From NCBI GenBank assembly GCA_026419835.1, contig JAOAKQ010000001.1, positions 1 to 64,000 of the forward strand: DNA of 64,000 bases, read 5' to 3'. This DNA comes from Sulfolobales archaeon. Its GTDB lineage: Archaea; Thermoproteota; Thermoprotei_A; Sulfolobales; NBVN01. This document shows, piece by piece, positions 30,661 to 39,223 of this stretch. Below the pieces are notes generated by a model. It was not told where the DNA came from, ran no database searches, and saw nothing but the letters and a program-made list of their open reading frames with translations. Made by a program: the position numbers and the translations under genes. Each line of letters opens with the position of its first letter. The stretch's first letter is position 1.

Positions 30661-33410
30661 AGTTCTCTCACTCTCTCTAAAATCACTCTCCTAATTTCAT
30701 CTACTTCATCTCTCTGAACCAACTTCTCTACAACTAGAATGGCGTGATCGCGCTTCCCCCCACCTTTGCCTCCAACTATCTTAGCAATTCTATTCACTAG
30801 ATCAACGGCGTCCACTCGAGAAGACGCTCTAGACCCCTCCGAGACCTCTATACGAGCTTTCTTAACTTCATTCGATATGAGTACTACAACGACCGTCGGG
30901 TCCTCTTTAACGTAGTCTTTCAACGTTTCCGTGAAGAGCTTTTCGTCGAGCAACTCGGTGAATACGGTGGATACAGAACAGTTTTCAGATACGACTTCTC
31001 TCCTTTCAAGTATATCTCTAGTGAGGGAGTTTCTATAGAATTCTCTGTATCTCTGAAGAGTTTTCCTTAAGTCTTCCAGTTCTTTCACAAATTTAGGCAG
31101 TCTCTCGAGTAGCTCTCCACCAACTATCTTCTCGGCGCTACTGATTTTTTCTTCTAGCTGGTGAGCGTACTCAACTAACTGGGGACCCGCCACGTACTCG
31201 AATCTCACGACTCCGTCCTGAATCTTCTCGACGTTAACTAGCTTAAAACCACCAACTTCAGCGGTGTTTCTAAGATGAGTTCCAAAACATGCTTCAGCAT
31301 CTATACCCATCACCTCAATGACCCTAATTCGAGGTTCTAGAGGTACACCTCCTTGGTATAGCTTAAAACCGTACGATCTCTCAGCATCGTACTTAGGCAC
31401 GGTCTTGAACGTAACAGGTCTAGCTTCGTTAATTACTCTATTAACTTCTCTCTCAATAAGTCTGACCTCATCGAGCGTCGGTAGCTTGAAGTGAGTAACA
31501 TCCAGCCTACCCTTAGCTACTTCCTTCTCAGCACCAGCCTGCCATATGTAGTCTCCGTAGATTTTTCTTAGAACGCCCAGGAGGATGTGAGTAGCTGTGT
31601 GGTGCCTCATGTGGGAGTACCTCACATCCCAATCTATTTCACCGTAAACTTCAGCACCAGGTGAAATATCTCGAGGTTCCGGCCTAACTTTATGAAGTAC
31701 CACATCTCCAACTTTCTGGACATCTAATACTTCGTAGACTTTACCTCCAACTACGATCTTACCCCTATCAGCTTTCTGACCTCCCCCCTCGGGGTAAAAC
31801 GCCGTTCGATCTAGAACTACGTAATCACCAATGACATCAACTACTCTCGCTTTAAACTCCCTCACATAGGGGTCTACGTGGAATAGCTTCTCAACTGCGG
31901 GTAGCTTAACGGCTCTTTCATACACTTCTCTCGGTACCGGAAGAGCCTCAGCCTTCTTAATTGGAGCTTTTACGCGTTTCGATGCTAGTGCTGAGTAGAA
32001 TTCCTTAGGCACGGAGACTCTATATCCGAGTTTAAGAGATGCTTCAACCACTAACTCCGGTGGTAGTCCGTGACTCTCGTATAGCTCTACGTAATCTTCT
32101 AAACTTAGACCTGGGGATCCTCTACTTAGGTATCTTCTAACTATGGAGGGAGCTCTCTCAACTAGCTCCTGGAACTTCCTGTATTCCAATTCCACAACTT
32201 CTTGTACGTAGTTCCAGTTATCACTAACTCTCGGATATAGGCTTCTCCAAGTTTGTGCCTGAAGCTCGAACATCTTAAGAACGGAATCCGCACCAATACC
32301 GAGTTTTGAAAGTACTCTAAACACCTTGCGTAGAACTAGCCTAGCTAAGTACCCCTCACCAGTATTAGAAGGAACAACACCATCCGATAGCATGAGTAGA
32401 GCCGTTTTAACGTGGTCAAGCGCGTTGTAAACCAGAACGGCACCATCCAGGTACTTAAATACCTCAACTTCCGGTAGTCCGAGTTCGTAGCTAACTAGCT
32501 TCTTAAGTGACTCAAACTGAGCCGGATCTCTTAAATCCCACCTGCCAGCTCTCTTAAATACTGCTTGAAGTAGCTTTACTGGAGGTTCTTCAATACCCAT
32601 AATTTTGTGGTATGTGCTAACTAAGTCTCCGTAAACTGCGTGAAATGCTGTTGGAGTTCTCTGAGTTAACCAAGTTATTCTCTCAATTCCGTAGCCTGTA
32701 TCAACTATTTTCAGCGGCATTTCCACGTACTTACCGTCCGAGACCTCGTACATCATGAAGACGAGGGTAGCTACCTCAAGTCCTCCAACGGATACTTCAA
32801 AGCATGGACCGGCGTTACCTCCCCCCTCCCACCACGATTCCTTGAAAGATAGCTCTTCTTCTGGAACGCCTACGTGCTTTGTGAAGAACTCGGTAGCTAG
32901 TTCAACGGTTTCATCTGTGAAGTAGATGTACTCATCTGGGTAGTTGAAAGCATGGTGACCCCCCATTATGAAGTTCGTTAAGTGCCTTCCGATCGTGTAC
33001 CCAACACTTCCGAGGTCTTCCAGCCTAATGCACGGCTGCGCGATGACCAGGGGGTTGGCTGGAGGCTTAACTATCATCTTAGTTACGTGGGGTTGAAATA
33101 CGGCTATTGAAGCAATAGTTAGGTATAGGTCTTCTCTCCACCTAGCAACAACTGGGTAGGGGTCTACTACTTCGTGACCTCTATCTTTGAAGAACTTAAG
33201 AAACTTCTCCCTAACCTCACCTAGAGATAGCGGGGGTGTCTTAAGCCTCACCTCATCGAAGTAGTAGTCCGTGCACGGAGTATCACCGCAATTCTCTCTC
33301 TGAAGCCTACCCCAGAAATTCGCTTTACAACTACCGCATACTTGCCTCGAATACCCCTTCTCCTTAAACATTCTAACTCTAAATATGTTCTCTCTACCCA
33401 TAGCTCTCAT
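30645..33410 (-). CDS. alaS: Alanyl-tRNA synthetase
   Basis: The 921-residue archaeal AlaRS. The N-terminal zinc-like CGSCKANFWGRLQRENCGDTPC region (split as CGSCKANF and CGDTPC) is typical of archaeal forms. The aminoacylation core has CFEVSVGGLE and IERITWL. The editing domain has HHTATHILL and CFGTHLRNTAEVGGF, where HxxxH and CxxxH bind zinc, and a C-Ala domain follows. A TATA-like ATTTTATAGC lies 20-27 bp upstream of the ATG, suggesting a leaderless mRNA that diverges from the exporter gene. Confidence 0.96.
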   Translation of the reverse strand: MRAMGRENIFRVRMFKEKGYSRQVCGSCKANFWGRLQRENCGDTPCTDYYFDEVRLKTPPLSLGEVREKFLKFFKDRGHEVVDPYPVVARWREDLYLTIASIAVFQPHVTKMIVKPPANPLVIAQPCIRLEDLGSVGYTIGRHLTNFIMGGHHAFNYPDEYIYFTDETVELATEFFTKHVGVPEEELSFKESWWEGGGNAGPCFEVSVGGLEVATLVFMMYEVSDGKYVEMPLKIVDTGYGIERITWLTQRTPTAFHAVYGDLVSTYHKIMGIEEPPVKLLQAVFKRAGRWDLRDPAQFESLKKLVSYELGLPEVEVFKYLDGAVLVYNALDHVKTALLMLSDGVVPSNTGEGYLARLVLRKVFRVLSKLGIGADSVLKMFELQAQTWRSLYPRVSDNWNYVQEVVELEYRKFQELVERAPSIVRRYLSRGSPGLSLEDYVELYESHGLPPELVVEASLKLGYRVSVPKEFYSALASKRVKAPIKKAEALPVPREVYERAVKLPAVEKLFHVDPYVREFKARVVDVIGDYVVLDRTAFYPEGGGQKADRGKIVVGGKVYEVLDVQKVGDVVLHKVRPEPRDISPGAEVYGEIDWDVRYSHMRHHTATHILLGVLRKIYGDYIWQAGAEKEVAKGRLDVTHFKLPTLDEVRLIEREVNRVINEARPVTFKTVPKYDAERSYGFKLYQGGVPLEPRIRVIEVMGIDAEACFGTHLRNTAEVGGFKLVNVEKIQDGVVRFEYVAGPQLVEYAHQLEEKISSAEKIVGGELLERLPKFVKELEDLRKTLQRYREFYRNSLTRDILERREVVSENCSVSTVFTELLDEKLFTETLKDYVKEDPTVVVVLISNEVKKARIEVSEGSRASSRVDAVDLVNRIAKIVGGKGGGKRDHAILVVEKLVQRDEVDEIRRVILERVRELCAAS

Positions 33411-33510
33411 CTAAGAAATAGTCTAGGAGCTATAAAATTAGGTAAACGTAGGTGAGAGGTCGTAGTATTGCGTACTTAAATCACTAGAGATAAGAAGCGT
33501 AGGGAAGGAA

Positions 33511-33999
33511 TTGGAGGACTTGGTGAAGTATCTAGTGGTTTTCTTACTAGGCGCAGCTCCAATCAGTGAAGTTAGAGGAGCTATACCTCTAGCCAGAGTT
33601 CTATTTCGTAGCGATAGCGACTTTCTTCTAGCTTCACTTATCGCAGTACTAGGTAATTTAGCAATAGCACCCGCAGCTCTATACGCTCTAGAGTACGTAG
33701 AGAAGGTCGTAGTGAAATATGGTTGTTGGTTGGGGAGAGTGTATGGAAGAGCTCTAGGTATGGCGCGCAGAAAATCGCGTAAAGTCGAGAAGTACGGTAT
33801 TCTCGGCTTAGCCGTATTCGTCTCCATACCACTACCAGCAACCGGTGCCTGGACGGGTTCTCTGGTAGCCCACATACTCAGCCTTCCGAAGCTTAAGTCA
33901 ATAGTATCTATAGAGATCGGTGTACTTATAGCGTCAGCGGTAGTCTACGCTGCGACGATTCTCGGTGTCGAGTTTTTAAAAAAGCTATTTTTTATGTAG
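33511..33999 (+). CDS. COG2426-type small membrane exporter
   Basis: A 162-residue membrane protein with four to five hydrophobic segments and the family motifs PISEVRGAIPLA and SIPLPATGAWTGSLVA, which are diagnostic of the putative small multidrug export family. Transport activity is not proven for the family. TTG 33511 is the longest start; GTG 33523, preceded by GGAGG at a good distance, may be the real one. Confidence 0.85.
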   Translation: MEDLVKYLVVFLLGAAPISEVRGAIPLARVLFRSDSDFLLASLIAVLGNLAIAPAALYALEYVEKVVVKYGCWLGRVYGRALGMARRKSRKVEKYGILGLAVFVSIPLPATGAWTGSLVAHILSLPKLKSIVSIEIGVLIASAVVYAATILGVEFLKKLFFM

Positions 34000-34011
34000 A
34001 GAGATCGCCCC

Positions 34012-34986
34012 CTAGAGCTCTACGAACCTACCGATACCTTTCTCAGTAGCTATCCTATAAGCAACAGCCGCTGCCGCAGCATCTTGAATAGCTAGTCCAA
34101 CACTCTTAAATACGGTCACGCCGTCTCTACTCAACCTCCCGGGTTTCCTACCTGAAGCTACCTCACCGAGCTCGTAGACTCTCTCCATACTTAAAACACC
34201 GCTTTCAACGGGAATTCTAATATCGCCAGTTTCCAGCATAACCGCTTCGCGAGAATCTACTACGATTACCTCGGCTCTCCTCACTACGTCGTCATCTAGA
34301 GCTCTGGCATCCCTTAGATGGGCTCCTATAGATATCACGTGGGATGGACTCTCTAGATACGCTCCTTCAACTACGGGAGTTCTAGTTGTTGATGCTTCTA
34401 TCACTAAGTTGGCTCCTTTAATAGCTTCTCGAGAGCTCCGGCACTTGGTAACCTCGAAACCTAGTTCCTCAGCGTACTTCTTAAACGCTTCAGCTGCCTC
34501 ATCTCTAATATCGTATATCCTCACCTCATCAGCTCTATAGATATGCGATACGAATCTGAGCTGGTACCTGGCTTGATAGCCCGTTCCTATTATAGCTACC
34601 GGCCCCCTCAACTCCGGGGCCATGTACTTCGCGGAGACGGCGCTCGCAGCACCCGTTCTAAGAGCGGTGAGCACTCCTCCCTCAATTATAGCTAGAGGCG
34701 AGCCCGTCTGCGGATCGAAGAACGTAACTAGTGCCTGTATTGTTGGAAGCCCTCTCTCGACATTGCTGGGAATGACGTTCACAACCTTAACACCGACTCC
34801 GTAGTTAGGAACGTAGGACTGCATTATACCCCACCAATTGTTTTCAACCCACATCACAGTTCTGGGCGGTGTTACGGTAGACTTGTTCGAGTACGCTATA
34901 AACGCCTTCTCTACTTCACCTATAAGAATGTCTGGTTTCAGGATTTCTTCAAGTTCTCTTCCTGAAATTACTAGAACTCTAGGCAA
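34012..34986 (-). CDS. Ornithine cyclodeaminase / mu-crystallin family dehydrogenase
   Basis: A 324-residue NAD(P)-dependent enzyme of the OCD/archaeal alanine dehydrogenase family. VMWVENNWWGIMQSYVP leads to the substrate site, LTALRTGAASAVSAKYMA and VAIIGTGYQARYQLRFV (Rossmann GxGxxxR) follow, then SIGAHL and DSREAVMLETGD. The substrate could be alanine, ornithine, or another amino acid. I start it at TTG 34986, since GGTGAGTCA lies just upstream, a TATA-like GCTTATATT is about 30 bp upstream, and the protein then begins PRVLVISGRELEE as in relatives. Confidence 0.87.
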   Translation of the reverse strand: MPRVLVISGRELEEILKPDILIGEVEKAFIAYSNKSTVTPPRTVMWVENNWWGIMQSYVPNYGVGVKVVNVIPSNVERGLPTIQALVTFFDPQTGSPLAIIEGGVLTALRTGAASAVSAKYMAPELRGPVAIIGTGYQARYQLRFVSHIYRADEVRIYDIRDEAAEAFKKYAEELGFEVTKCRSSREAIKGANLVIEASTTRTPVVEGAYLESPSHVISIGAHLRDARALDDDVVRRAEVIVVDSREAVMLETGDIRIPVESGVLSMERVYELGEVASGRKPGRLSRDGVTVFKSVGLAIQDAAAAAVAYRIATEKGIGRFVEL

Positions 34987-35052
34987 TGACTCACCAACGT
35001 GAGATTCCAGGTAGCAATATAAGCTCGCAGGACTAAAACGCGGAGTACCGGC

Positions 35053-35139
35053 TCTATATAAACTTTCTCGCAGTACGTTAAGTAGCGTGATGAGTAGAGA
35101 AGCATGAATTCGTGATTGAGGGTGCAAGCACTGAACCTA
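35053..35139 (+). ncRNA. Candidate C/D box sRNA with its own TATA box
   Basis: A TATA box CTATATAAAC (35054-35063) lies about 25 bp before a C/D-like RNA. Box C GTGATGA is at 35087-35093, a 10-nt guide follows, then D'-like ATGA (35104-35107), C' GTGATTG (35112-35118), a 12-nt guide AGGGTGCAAGCA, and box D CTGA (35131-35134). The RNA itself is expected from about 35082 to 35139. Promoter spacing, C and D boxes and the 12-nt C'-to-D spacing are all canonical; only D' deviates. Confidence 0.6.
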
Positions 35140-35171
35140 TTCAGAGTTCGCAGAGTATCTGAGCGCTATCG

Positions 35172-35185
35172 GAAGGAGCTCCTTC
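35172..35185. repeat. Palindrome just after xerA
   Basis: The perfect palindrome GAAGGAGCTCCTTC lies 5 bp beyond the xerA stop codon and 38 bp beyond the box D of the sRNA candidate. It could form a 3' hairpin on either transcript or bind a dimeric protein. It lacks the two 11-bp arms and 6-bp centre of a dif site. Confidence 0.4.
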
Positions 35186-35189
35186 GTAG

Positions 35190-36101
35190 TTAAGCGGTAG
35201 AGTCCTGAGCCGCTCTACTCTCGTAGTATACCTTGAAGTACAAGTTCTTCACATCTTCAATCGCTAGGTGAAGGTATATTTGAGTTGTTTTAATATCTCG
35301 ATGACCGAGGATCTGCTGCAGAGCTGGTAGCGCCATTCCGCGTTTGAGAGATTCCGTAGCAAACGTGTGTCTAAATACGTGAGGCCTCACTTTCCTCACA
35401 TCAACACCGGCTCTCGTAGCTAGACTTTTCAACCTCTTATACAAACCTGTATATGAGAGTTGGAGCACTCTATCCTCTTCTCTCAGTAGGGGTAGGTACC
35501 TTGAAAGTACTTCGTAAGTGAGCGGACCTATAAATACTACTCTACTTTCACCAAACTTAGCGTTTAGAACTCTAACTTCCTTCCTACTGAGATCTACATC
35601 GGACTTCCTCAATGAGAGAGCTTCTCTAGCTCTCAGGCCCGTTTCTAGTAGTAGAGATACTATTAGCAGGTCTAGAACATCTCTAGACGCATTAACTAAC
35701 TTCCTAACTTCATCTCTAGTTAAAATTGTGTAGAGCCTTCTTCTGCGAGGCTTACTTATAGATGGAAGAGGGTCTCTCAGAACGCCTAACCATGAGAGAA
35801 AAGACCTTACGTATAGTGAGTAGTAGTATAGAGTCCAGTGGTTGGACTCTATACTCCTCCTACTAGATCTAAAACCTTCTCTAAGACGGCTAATTCTCCA
35901 CGCAGTAAAATCCTGCGGTCGCAGCTCATCGACATATCTCTTCCTAGTGAACTCTATGAAGTCCTTGATCGCGTATCTGTACGCTTTCACGGTACTCGGT
36001 GAAGCACCAGCGGCTTCGAAATTTGCTAGAAACTCCTCAGCGGCTAGGTTGAGCTCGCACTTAACGAGGCAGCTAGGTGGTGGAAGAGTTAACTTAGTCA
36101 T
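35190..36101 (-). CDS. xerA: XerA-like tyrosine recombinase
   Basis: A 303-residue site-specific recombinase. The N-terminal SAM-like domain includes STVKAYRYAIKDFIEF, and the catalytic domain has Arg157 (ETGLRAREAL), Lys182, His241 and Arg244 (HVFRHTFA), His267 (LGHRD) and the nucleophile Tyr276 (TTQIYLHL). This matches archaeal XerA, which resolves chromosome dimers at dif. There is no att site, tRNA target or phage gene nearby, so I do not read it as an integrase of a mobile element. A TATA-like TTTTATAAGG lies about 40 bp upstream of the ATG. Confidence 0.9.
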   Translation of the reverse strand: MTKLTLPPPSCLVKCELNLAAEEFLANFEAAGASPSTVKAYRYAIKDFIEFTRKRYVDELRPQDFTAWRISRLREGFRSSRRSIESNHWTLYYYSLYVRSFLSWLGVLRDPLPSISKPRRRRLYTILTRDEVRKLVNASRDVLDLLIVSLLLETGLRAREALSLRKSDVDLSRKEVRVLNAKFGESRVVFIGPLTYEVLSRYLPLLREEDRVLQLSYTGLYKRLKSLATRAGVDVRKVRPHVFRHTFATESLKRGMALPALQQILGHRDIKTTQIYLHLAIEDVKNLYFKVYYESRAAQDSTA

Positions 36102-36272
36102 CTACATCAAATACGTTCTCTAAACCCGCTTACTACCTTATAAAACTACAGCAACAACTAACCTAGTAGAACCCCCAGCCCGCAAACTCTTTACTGAAGC
36201 CGCGGGTATGTCGGTAGAACGCTATGAGCTGAGAGCGTTATAAGATTTAAAAACTCGGTGCGCATATAGTGT
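36102..36272. promoter_or_regulatory. Spacer with xerA and 5S rRNA promoters
   Basis: On the minus strand TTTTATAAGG near 36137-36147 is the likely xerA TATA box. On the plus strand GATTTAAAAA at about 36244-36253 lies 25 bp before the 5S rRNA 5' end, as expected of an archaeal stable-RNA promoter. No gene is seen in between. Confidence 0.55.
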
Positions 36273-36401
36273 GTGGCGGATCCCGACCATAGCAGCTGGG
36301 AAACACCCGGACTCGTCAGATCCCGGAAGTTAAGCCGGCTGCGTTAGAGAGGCAGTGAGGTCCGCGAGGCCTCGCAGCCTCTCTAAGTTGGGATCCGCCG
36401 C
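36273..36401 (+). rRNA. rrf: 5S ribosomal RNA
   Basis: About 129 nt with the archaeal 5S landmarks: the 5' helix I strand GTGGCGGATCCC pairs with the 3' strand GGGATCCGCCGC, with ACCCGGACTCGTCAGATCCC and GGAAGTTAAGCC in between. The gene stands alone, away from 16S and 23S, which is usual in Crenarchaeota. A TATA box lies 25 bp upstream. Ends were set from helix I and could shift by one or two bases. Confidence 0.95.
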
Positions 36402-36422
36402 AAGTACTTCCTTACCTCGCTG

Positions 36423-36740
36423 CTATGCGGATTCCAGTTCTCTCAGTTCTTCCCTGATAATATTCTTGATTTCGTACTTGTGCATTCTGAGTAAGTGGAG
36501 ATACATACCCTTTCTAGTGTAGGGTCCTTTTCCACATATGTTGCAGTAGAGTTGATTGTTGGAAGTACGAACTACGTATCTAGATGAGTTCCCTATAGCT
36601 CTAGATACTACGCTTTCGAAAAACGAGGAAGTCGTTTTCAGTCTAAAGTTCTTGATTTTAAAACCTACGGCAACTCTAATTACAACATCTATGAGCTTCT
36701 CCGATAGAACGTCGGTATCGTATACGGTCATTCTACACAC
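36423..36740 (-). CDS. Small C2H2 zinc-finger protein
   Basis: A 105-residue protein whose C-terminal third is a single zinc finger: Cys66, Cys69, His82 and His87 (YCNICGKG...YLHLLRMH). The N-terminal part is mixed helix and strand without a known motif. It overlaps the upstream gene (36733-37254) by 8 bp, so the two are translationally coupled. DNA or RNA binding is likely from the finger, but the target is unknown. Confidence 0.7.
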   Translation of the reverse strand: MCRMTVYDTDVLSEKLIDVVIRVAVGFKIKNFRLKTTSSFFESVVSRAIGNSSRYVVRTSNNQLYCNICGKGPYTRKGMYLHLLRMHKYEIKNIIREELRELESA

Positions 36741-37254
36741 CTAAACCTCCAACTAGTAGTGCGAGACTAGTTAAAGCTACTTGAAGAGCTATGTGGGGGG
36801 TTAGAGGCTGCAGCCTTCGCTCGAGTTCTTCACAGGAAGATATGTGTAGGTAGTGGCAGGTTAGATTGAGTAGTTCTCTGGAATCTTCGTCACCAACCCT
36901 TCCCTTTAGTAGAGATGCTCTATAGCCTACCAAAATACTTAAGAACTCCGCGAGAGATGCGTCCGAGGAATCTAACTCCCAGAGGTATTTCTCGATACTA
37001 GAAGATAGAAAAGAAGCTAGACCGGGAACGTATGTTCCTTCAACAGCTAGAGCCTCTAGAAGTCTTCCAACGCGTTCCTTGAGAACGACCACCAACTCTT
37101 CGGAAAACTCCCGATACCCGAGGGAATTTACTATGTTAACCATTGAGTTAACTAACACGAGCTCTGAAATAATATCTTCTAGCTCCTCCACGTCAATTAG
37201 CGTATCCTGAGGTTTCTCACTTAATGTACTATAGAGATCGCTAATGTAATTCAC
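36733..37254 (-). CDS. Helical protein with C-terminal membrane segment, unknown
   Basis: A 173-residue, mostly helical, acidic protein ending in one hydrophobic stretch (ALQVALTSLALLVGGLGV) that looks like a tail anchor. I do not recognise a family. The GTG start lies 40-45 bp below a TATA-like CTATTTTAAG on the minus strand. It is coupled to the zinc-finger gene. Confidence 0.55.
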   Translation of the reverse strand: MNYISDLYSTLSEKPQDTLIDVEELEDIISELVLVNSMVNIVNSLGYREFSEELVVVLKERVGRLLEALAVEGTYVPGLASFLSSSIEKYLWELDSSDASLAEFLSILVGYRASLLKGRVGDEDSRELLNLTCHYLHISSCEELERRLQPLTPHIALQVALTSLALLVGGLGV

Positions 37255-37510
37255 ACTCTACCCACACCTTACTCTATAGAGACTATTCACTTAAAATAGT
37301 CTGGTAGAACTAATAGCTTCTTCCAGTTACGCAAAATATTACGAATCCGCGTGAGCCGACTACCTCAGGTACAGTGGATATTATATCGACAGCTACTTTT
37401 AATCTTACTATGTAGTTTAACTAATAGAAGTTCTAAAGACTTTTCAACGCCCGGCTACCCCGCTTTCACATATTCAAATACTTACCTACTAAAACTTCAG
37501 GGCTCTCAGA

Positions 37511-37930
37511 GTGAGCTGTCGCACGTACTTGAAGAAACACTTCGTCGATACGAAGAACAGGTTCGAAGTAGTTAGAATAACAAAGCTGGTTGAAGATGCT
37601 GTGAAAGAATCTGAAATTAGGGAAGGACACGTTCTCGTATTCACTCCACACGCAACTGCTGCGGTAGCCGTTAATGAGTACGAACCTAGAATTGTTGAAG
37701 ACTATATAACGTGGATTAAGAGAGTGTTTCCTCCTGGAGCTGGTTGGAGGCATGATGAGATAGATAGCAACGCCTACGCTCACATAGCGTCTCTCGTAAT
37801 AGGGCAGTCTAGAGTGCTTCCAGTATCTGGAGGATACGTAATTAGAGGAACTTGGCAGGAAATACTACTTCTCGAATTCGACGGTCCGCGTAGGAGAGAT
37901 ATCGTTATCCAAGTATGCGGAGTTCAGTAA
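37511..37930 (+). CDS. YjbQ/UPF0047 family protein
   Basis: A 139-residue member of the YjbQ family, some of which have weak thiamine-phosphate synthase activity. VLVFTPHATAAVAVNEYEPRI carries the conserved His, and HDEIDSNAYAHIASLVIG and GTWQEILLLEFDGPR complete the family pattern of metal or phosphate ligands. The GTG start has no clear Shine-Dalgarno. The 256 bp before it hold only an A/T-rich stretch and the promoter of the divergent gene. Confidence 0.93.
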   Translation: MSCRTYLKKHFVDTKNRFEVVRITKLVEDAVKESEIREGHVLVFTPHATAAVAVNEYEPRIVEDYITWIKRVFPPGAGWRHDEIDSNAYAHIASLVIGQSRVLPVSGGYVIRGTWQEILLLEFDGPRRRDIVIQVCGVQ

Positions 37931-37980
37931 GTTCGTCTGAGTAGCGCGACTTAGATACAGTTGCGGTCACTAGCACACAC

Positions 37981-38496
37981 CTACTTAGTTTCGCTAAGGA
38001 GTGTGTTGCTGTACTCTACGAGAGCTCTCGGAACGAGCATTCTGATCTTAGCTCGAGAGCGTAGAAGTGCGAGAGCTTCCGATACTCTAATTAATTTCGA
38101 AGAAAAAGCTCTGTACCTGCGCTCACCTATAACTACATCTTCTTCAAACTTAACTGGTATCCTTAGCTCTTCATCCGATAAACCAAAGAGGAGTACTAGG
38201 TAGTATGTATAGAGTTCCCTAGCTATCTCTCTCAGGAAGTTCAAGTCTATAAATGATTCTTCCCTCGCTGCGGAAGGCACTAAGTCTGAGATAACTTTTG
38301 AGAATCTAATCTGGTGCAGTGACTTTACTACATCATGTACTAACTCAATGAACTTGGCACAAGACAGCAGCCGGCTCAAGCAAAACGACAACACCTGCCT
38401 AACCTCCTTAGATACGTCCAACAGGTCATCGCGATTCAGCTTAGAAAGCTCTTCACCCACTACTTCAGCTAGCACGATTCTGTCTATACTCGACAT
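37981..38496 (-). CDS. Helical protein, possibly GINS15-like
   Basis: A 171-residue protein, helical for about 110 residues and then with short beta-strands. LHQIRFSKVISDLV followed by a helical pair and a small C-terminal beta-like part (IRVSEALALLRSRAKIRMLVP) weakly recalls the A and B domains of archaeal GINS subunits, but no motif is decisive. A minus-strand TATA-like GTTTAAATT near 38524-38532 supports its start. Confidence 0.5.
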   Translation of the reverse strand: MSSIDRIVLAEVVGEELSKLNRDDLLDVSKEVRQVLSFCLSRLLSCAKFIELVHDVVKSLHQIRFSKVISDLVPSAAREESFIDLNFLREIARELYTYYLVLLFGLSDEELRIPVKFEEDVVIGERRYRAFSSKLIRVSEALALLRSRAKIRMLVPRALVEYSNTLLSETK

Positions 38497-38629
38497 AATC
38501 TGCCTAGCTATGATGTCAACAGCTAATTTAAACCTTTGGAGCTAGAGGTTTGCGAGAGAATCGCCTAAAATTCAGCTATATTTACTTCGTAACCACACTC
38601 ACTGGGGGTCCTACATCAGGGATAGCAGC

Positions 38630-39007
38630 ATGAGCTTCGAAGACGAAGTGCTTAAAATAATAAAGGAATCGACGAAAAAGAGCGGGGGCATAGTGCAGAG
38701 CGAATTATGGAAGATTCTCGGAATAGACAGTAGAGAAGGAAGTAAACTCGTAGCTAGACTTATGAGAAAAGGACTTCTAACGAGAGAAACCGTAATGTAT
38801 AAGGGAAAGAAAACGTACATTCTAAGATACGCCGACAGTACTAAGATTCCGCTCAGCATTTCCGTAAGCCTGAACCCGGTTGTTGAAATACCGTGTTTTA
38901 CGTGTAGACAAATAAGTAGGTGTAGCATTGGAGGATACTACGATCCAACGAGATGCACTCTACTAACAAAATATCTCATATCGTACTCAAAACCAGTCAT
39001 TAGGTAG
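38630..39007 (+). CDS. TFE-beta / RPC39-like transcription factor with Fe-S motif
   Basis: A 125-residue protein with an N-terminal winged helix (VQSELWKILGIDSREGSKLVARL and a wing) and a C-terminal Cys4 cluster, Cys89, 92, 98 and 109 (PCFTCRQISRC...DPTRC). This cysteine pattern with GGYYDPTRCTLLTKYL matches RPC39 (GGEISPSNC...) and crenarchaeal TFE-beta, which carries a 4Fe-4S cluster and helps RNA polymerase open promoters. The gene lies just before topoisomerase VI genes, with a separate promoter. Confidence 0.78.
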   Translation: MSFEDEVLKIIKESTKKSGGIVQSELWKILGIDSREGSKLVARLMRKGLLTRETVMYKGKKTYILRYADSTKIPLSISVSLNPVVEIPCFTCRQISRCSIGGYYDPTRCTLLTKYLISYSKPVIR

Positions 39008-39114
39008 GGTGGGGACCTCACATAGAGAAGCGAGCTGAGGTAGCCGAGGTAAGTCTATCTTTTAACGTCGAAGTTGGTTGAGCCTTAAAGAGTTATTAAC
39101 CTCTAAGAACCATT

Positions 39115-39173
39115 AGGTGTGTGATGAAACGACGGTCTCCTGATAGTTGATGTGTCTTCTCTTCACTGATTAA
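39115..39173 (+). ncRNA. Candidate C/D box sRNA upstream of top6B
   Basis: Box C GTGATGA (39121-39127), 12-nt guide AACGACGGTCTC (39128-39139), box D' CTGA (39140-39143), 3-nt spacer, box C' TTGATGT (39147-39153), 12-nt guide GTCTTCTCTTCA (39154-39165), box D CTGA (39166-39169). Every spacing is the archaeal optimum of 12 nt. A TATA-like CCTTAAAG (39083-39090) lies about 27 bp before the expected 5' end. It sits in the 216-bp spacer between the TFE-beta-like gene and top6B. Confidence 0.72.
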
Positions 39174-39223
39174 CCAACGATTTTTAAAGACGGGTCTTTT
39201 AGAGAGTATGCTAGGTGTAGGGA

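Noticed and set aside
34987-35127. N-terminal extension of the ornithine-cyclodeaminase homologue
   Set aside because: The extension does not resemble the family, a Shine-Dalgarno and TATA box support the TTG at 34986, and the plus strand here holds an sRNA candidate.
35172-35185. Palindrome next to xerA as a dif site
   Set aside because: It is a single 14-bp dyad and lacks the two 11-bp arms around a 6-bp spacer expected of archaeal dif.
35190-36101. XerA-like gene as the integrase of a mobile element
   Set aside because: No att repeats, no adjacent tRNA target, no phage or plasmid genes, and catalytic and domain pattern fit the chromosomal XerA.
37351-37575. 74-codon plus-strand open frame before yjbQ
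   Set aside because: It overlaps the yjbQ start in another frame, has no ribosome-binding site, and its translation looks random.
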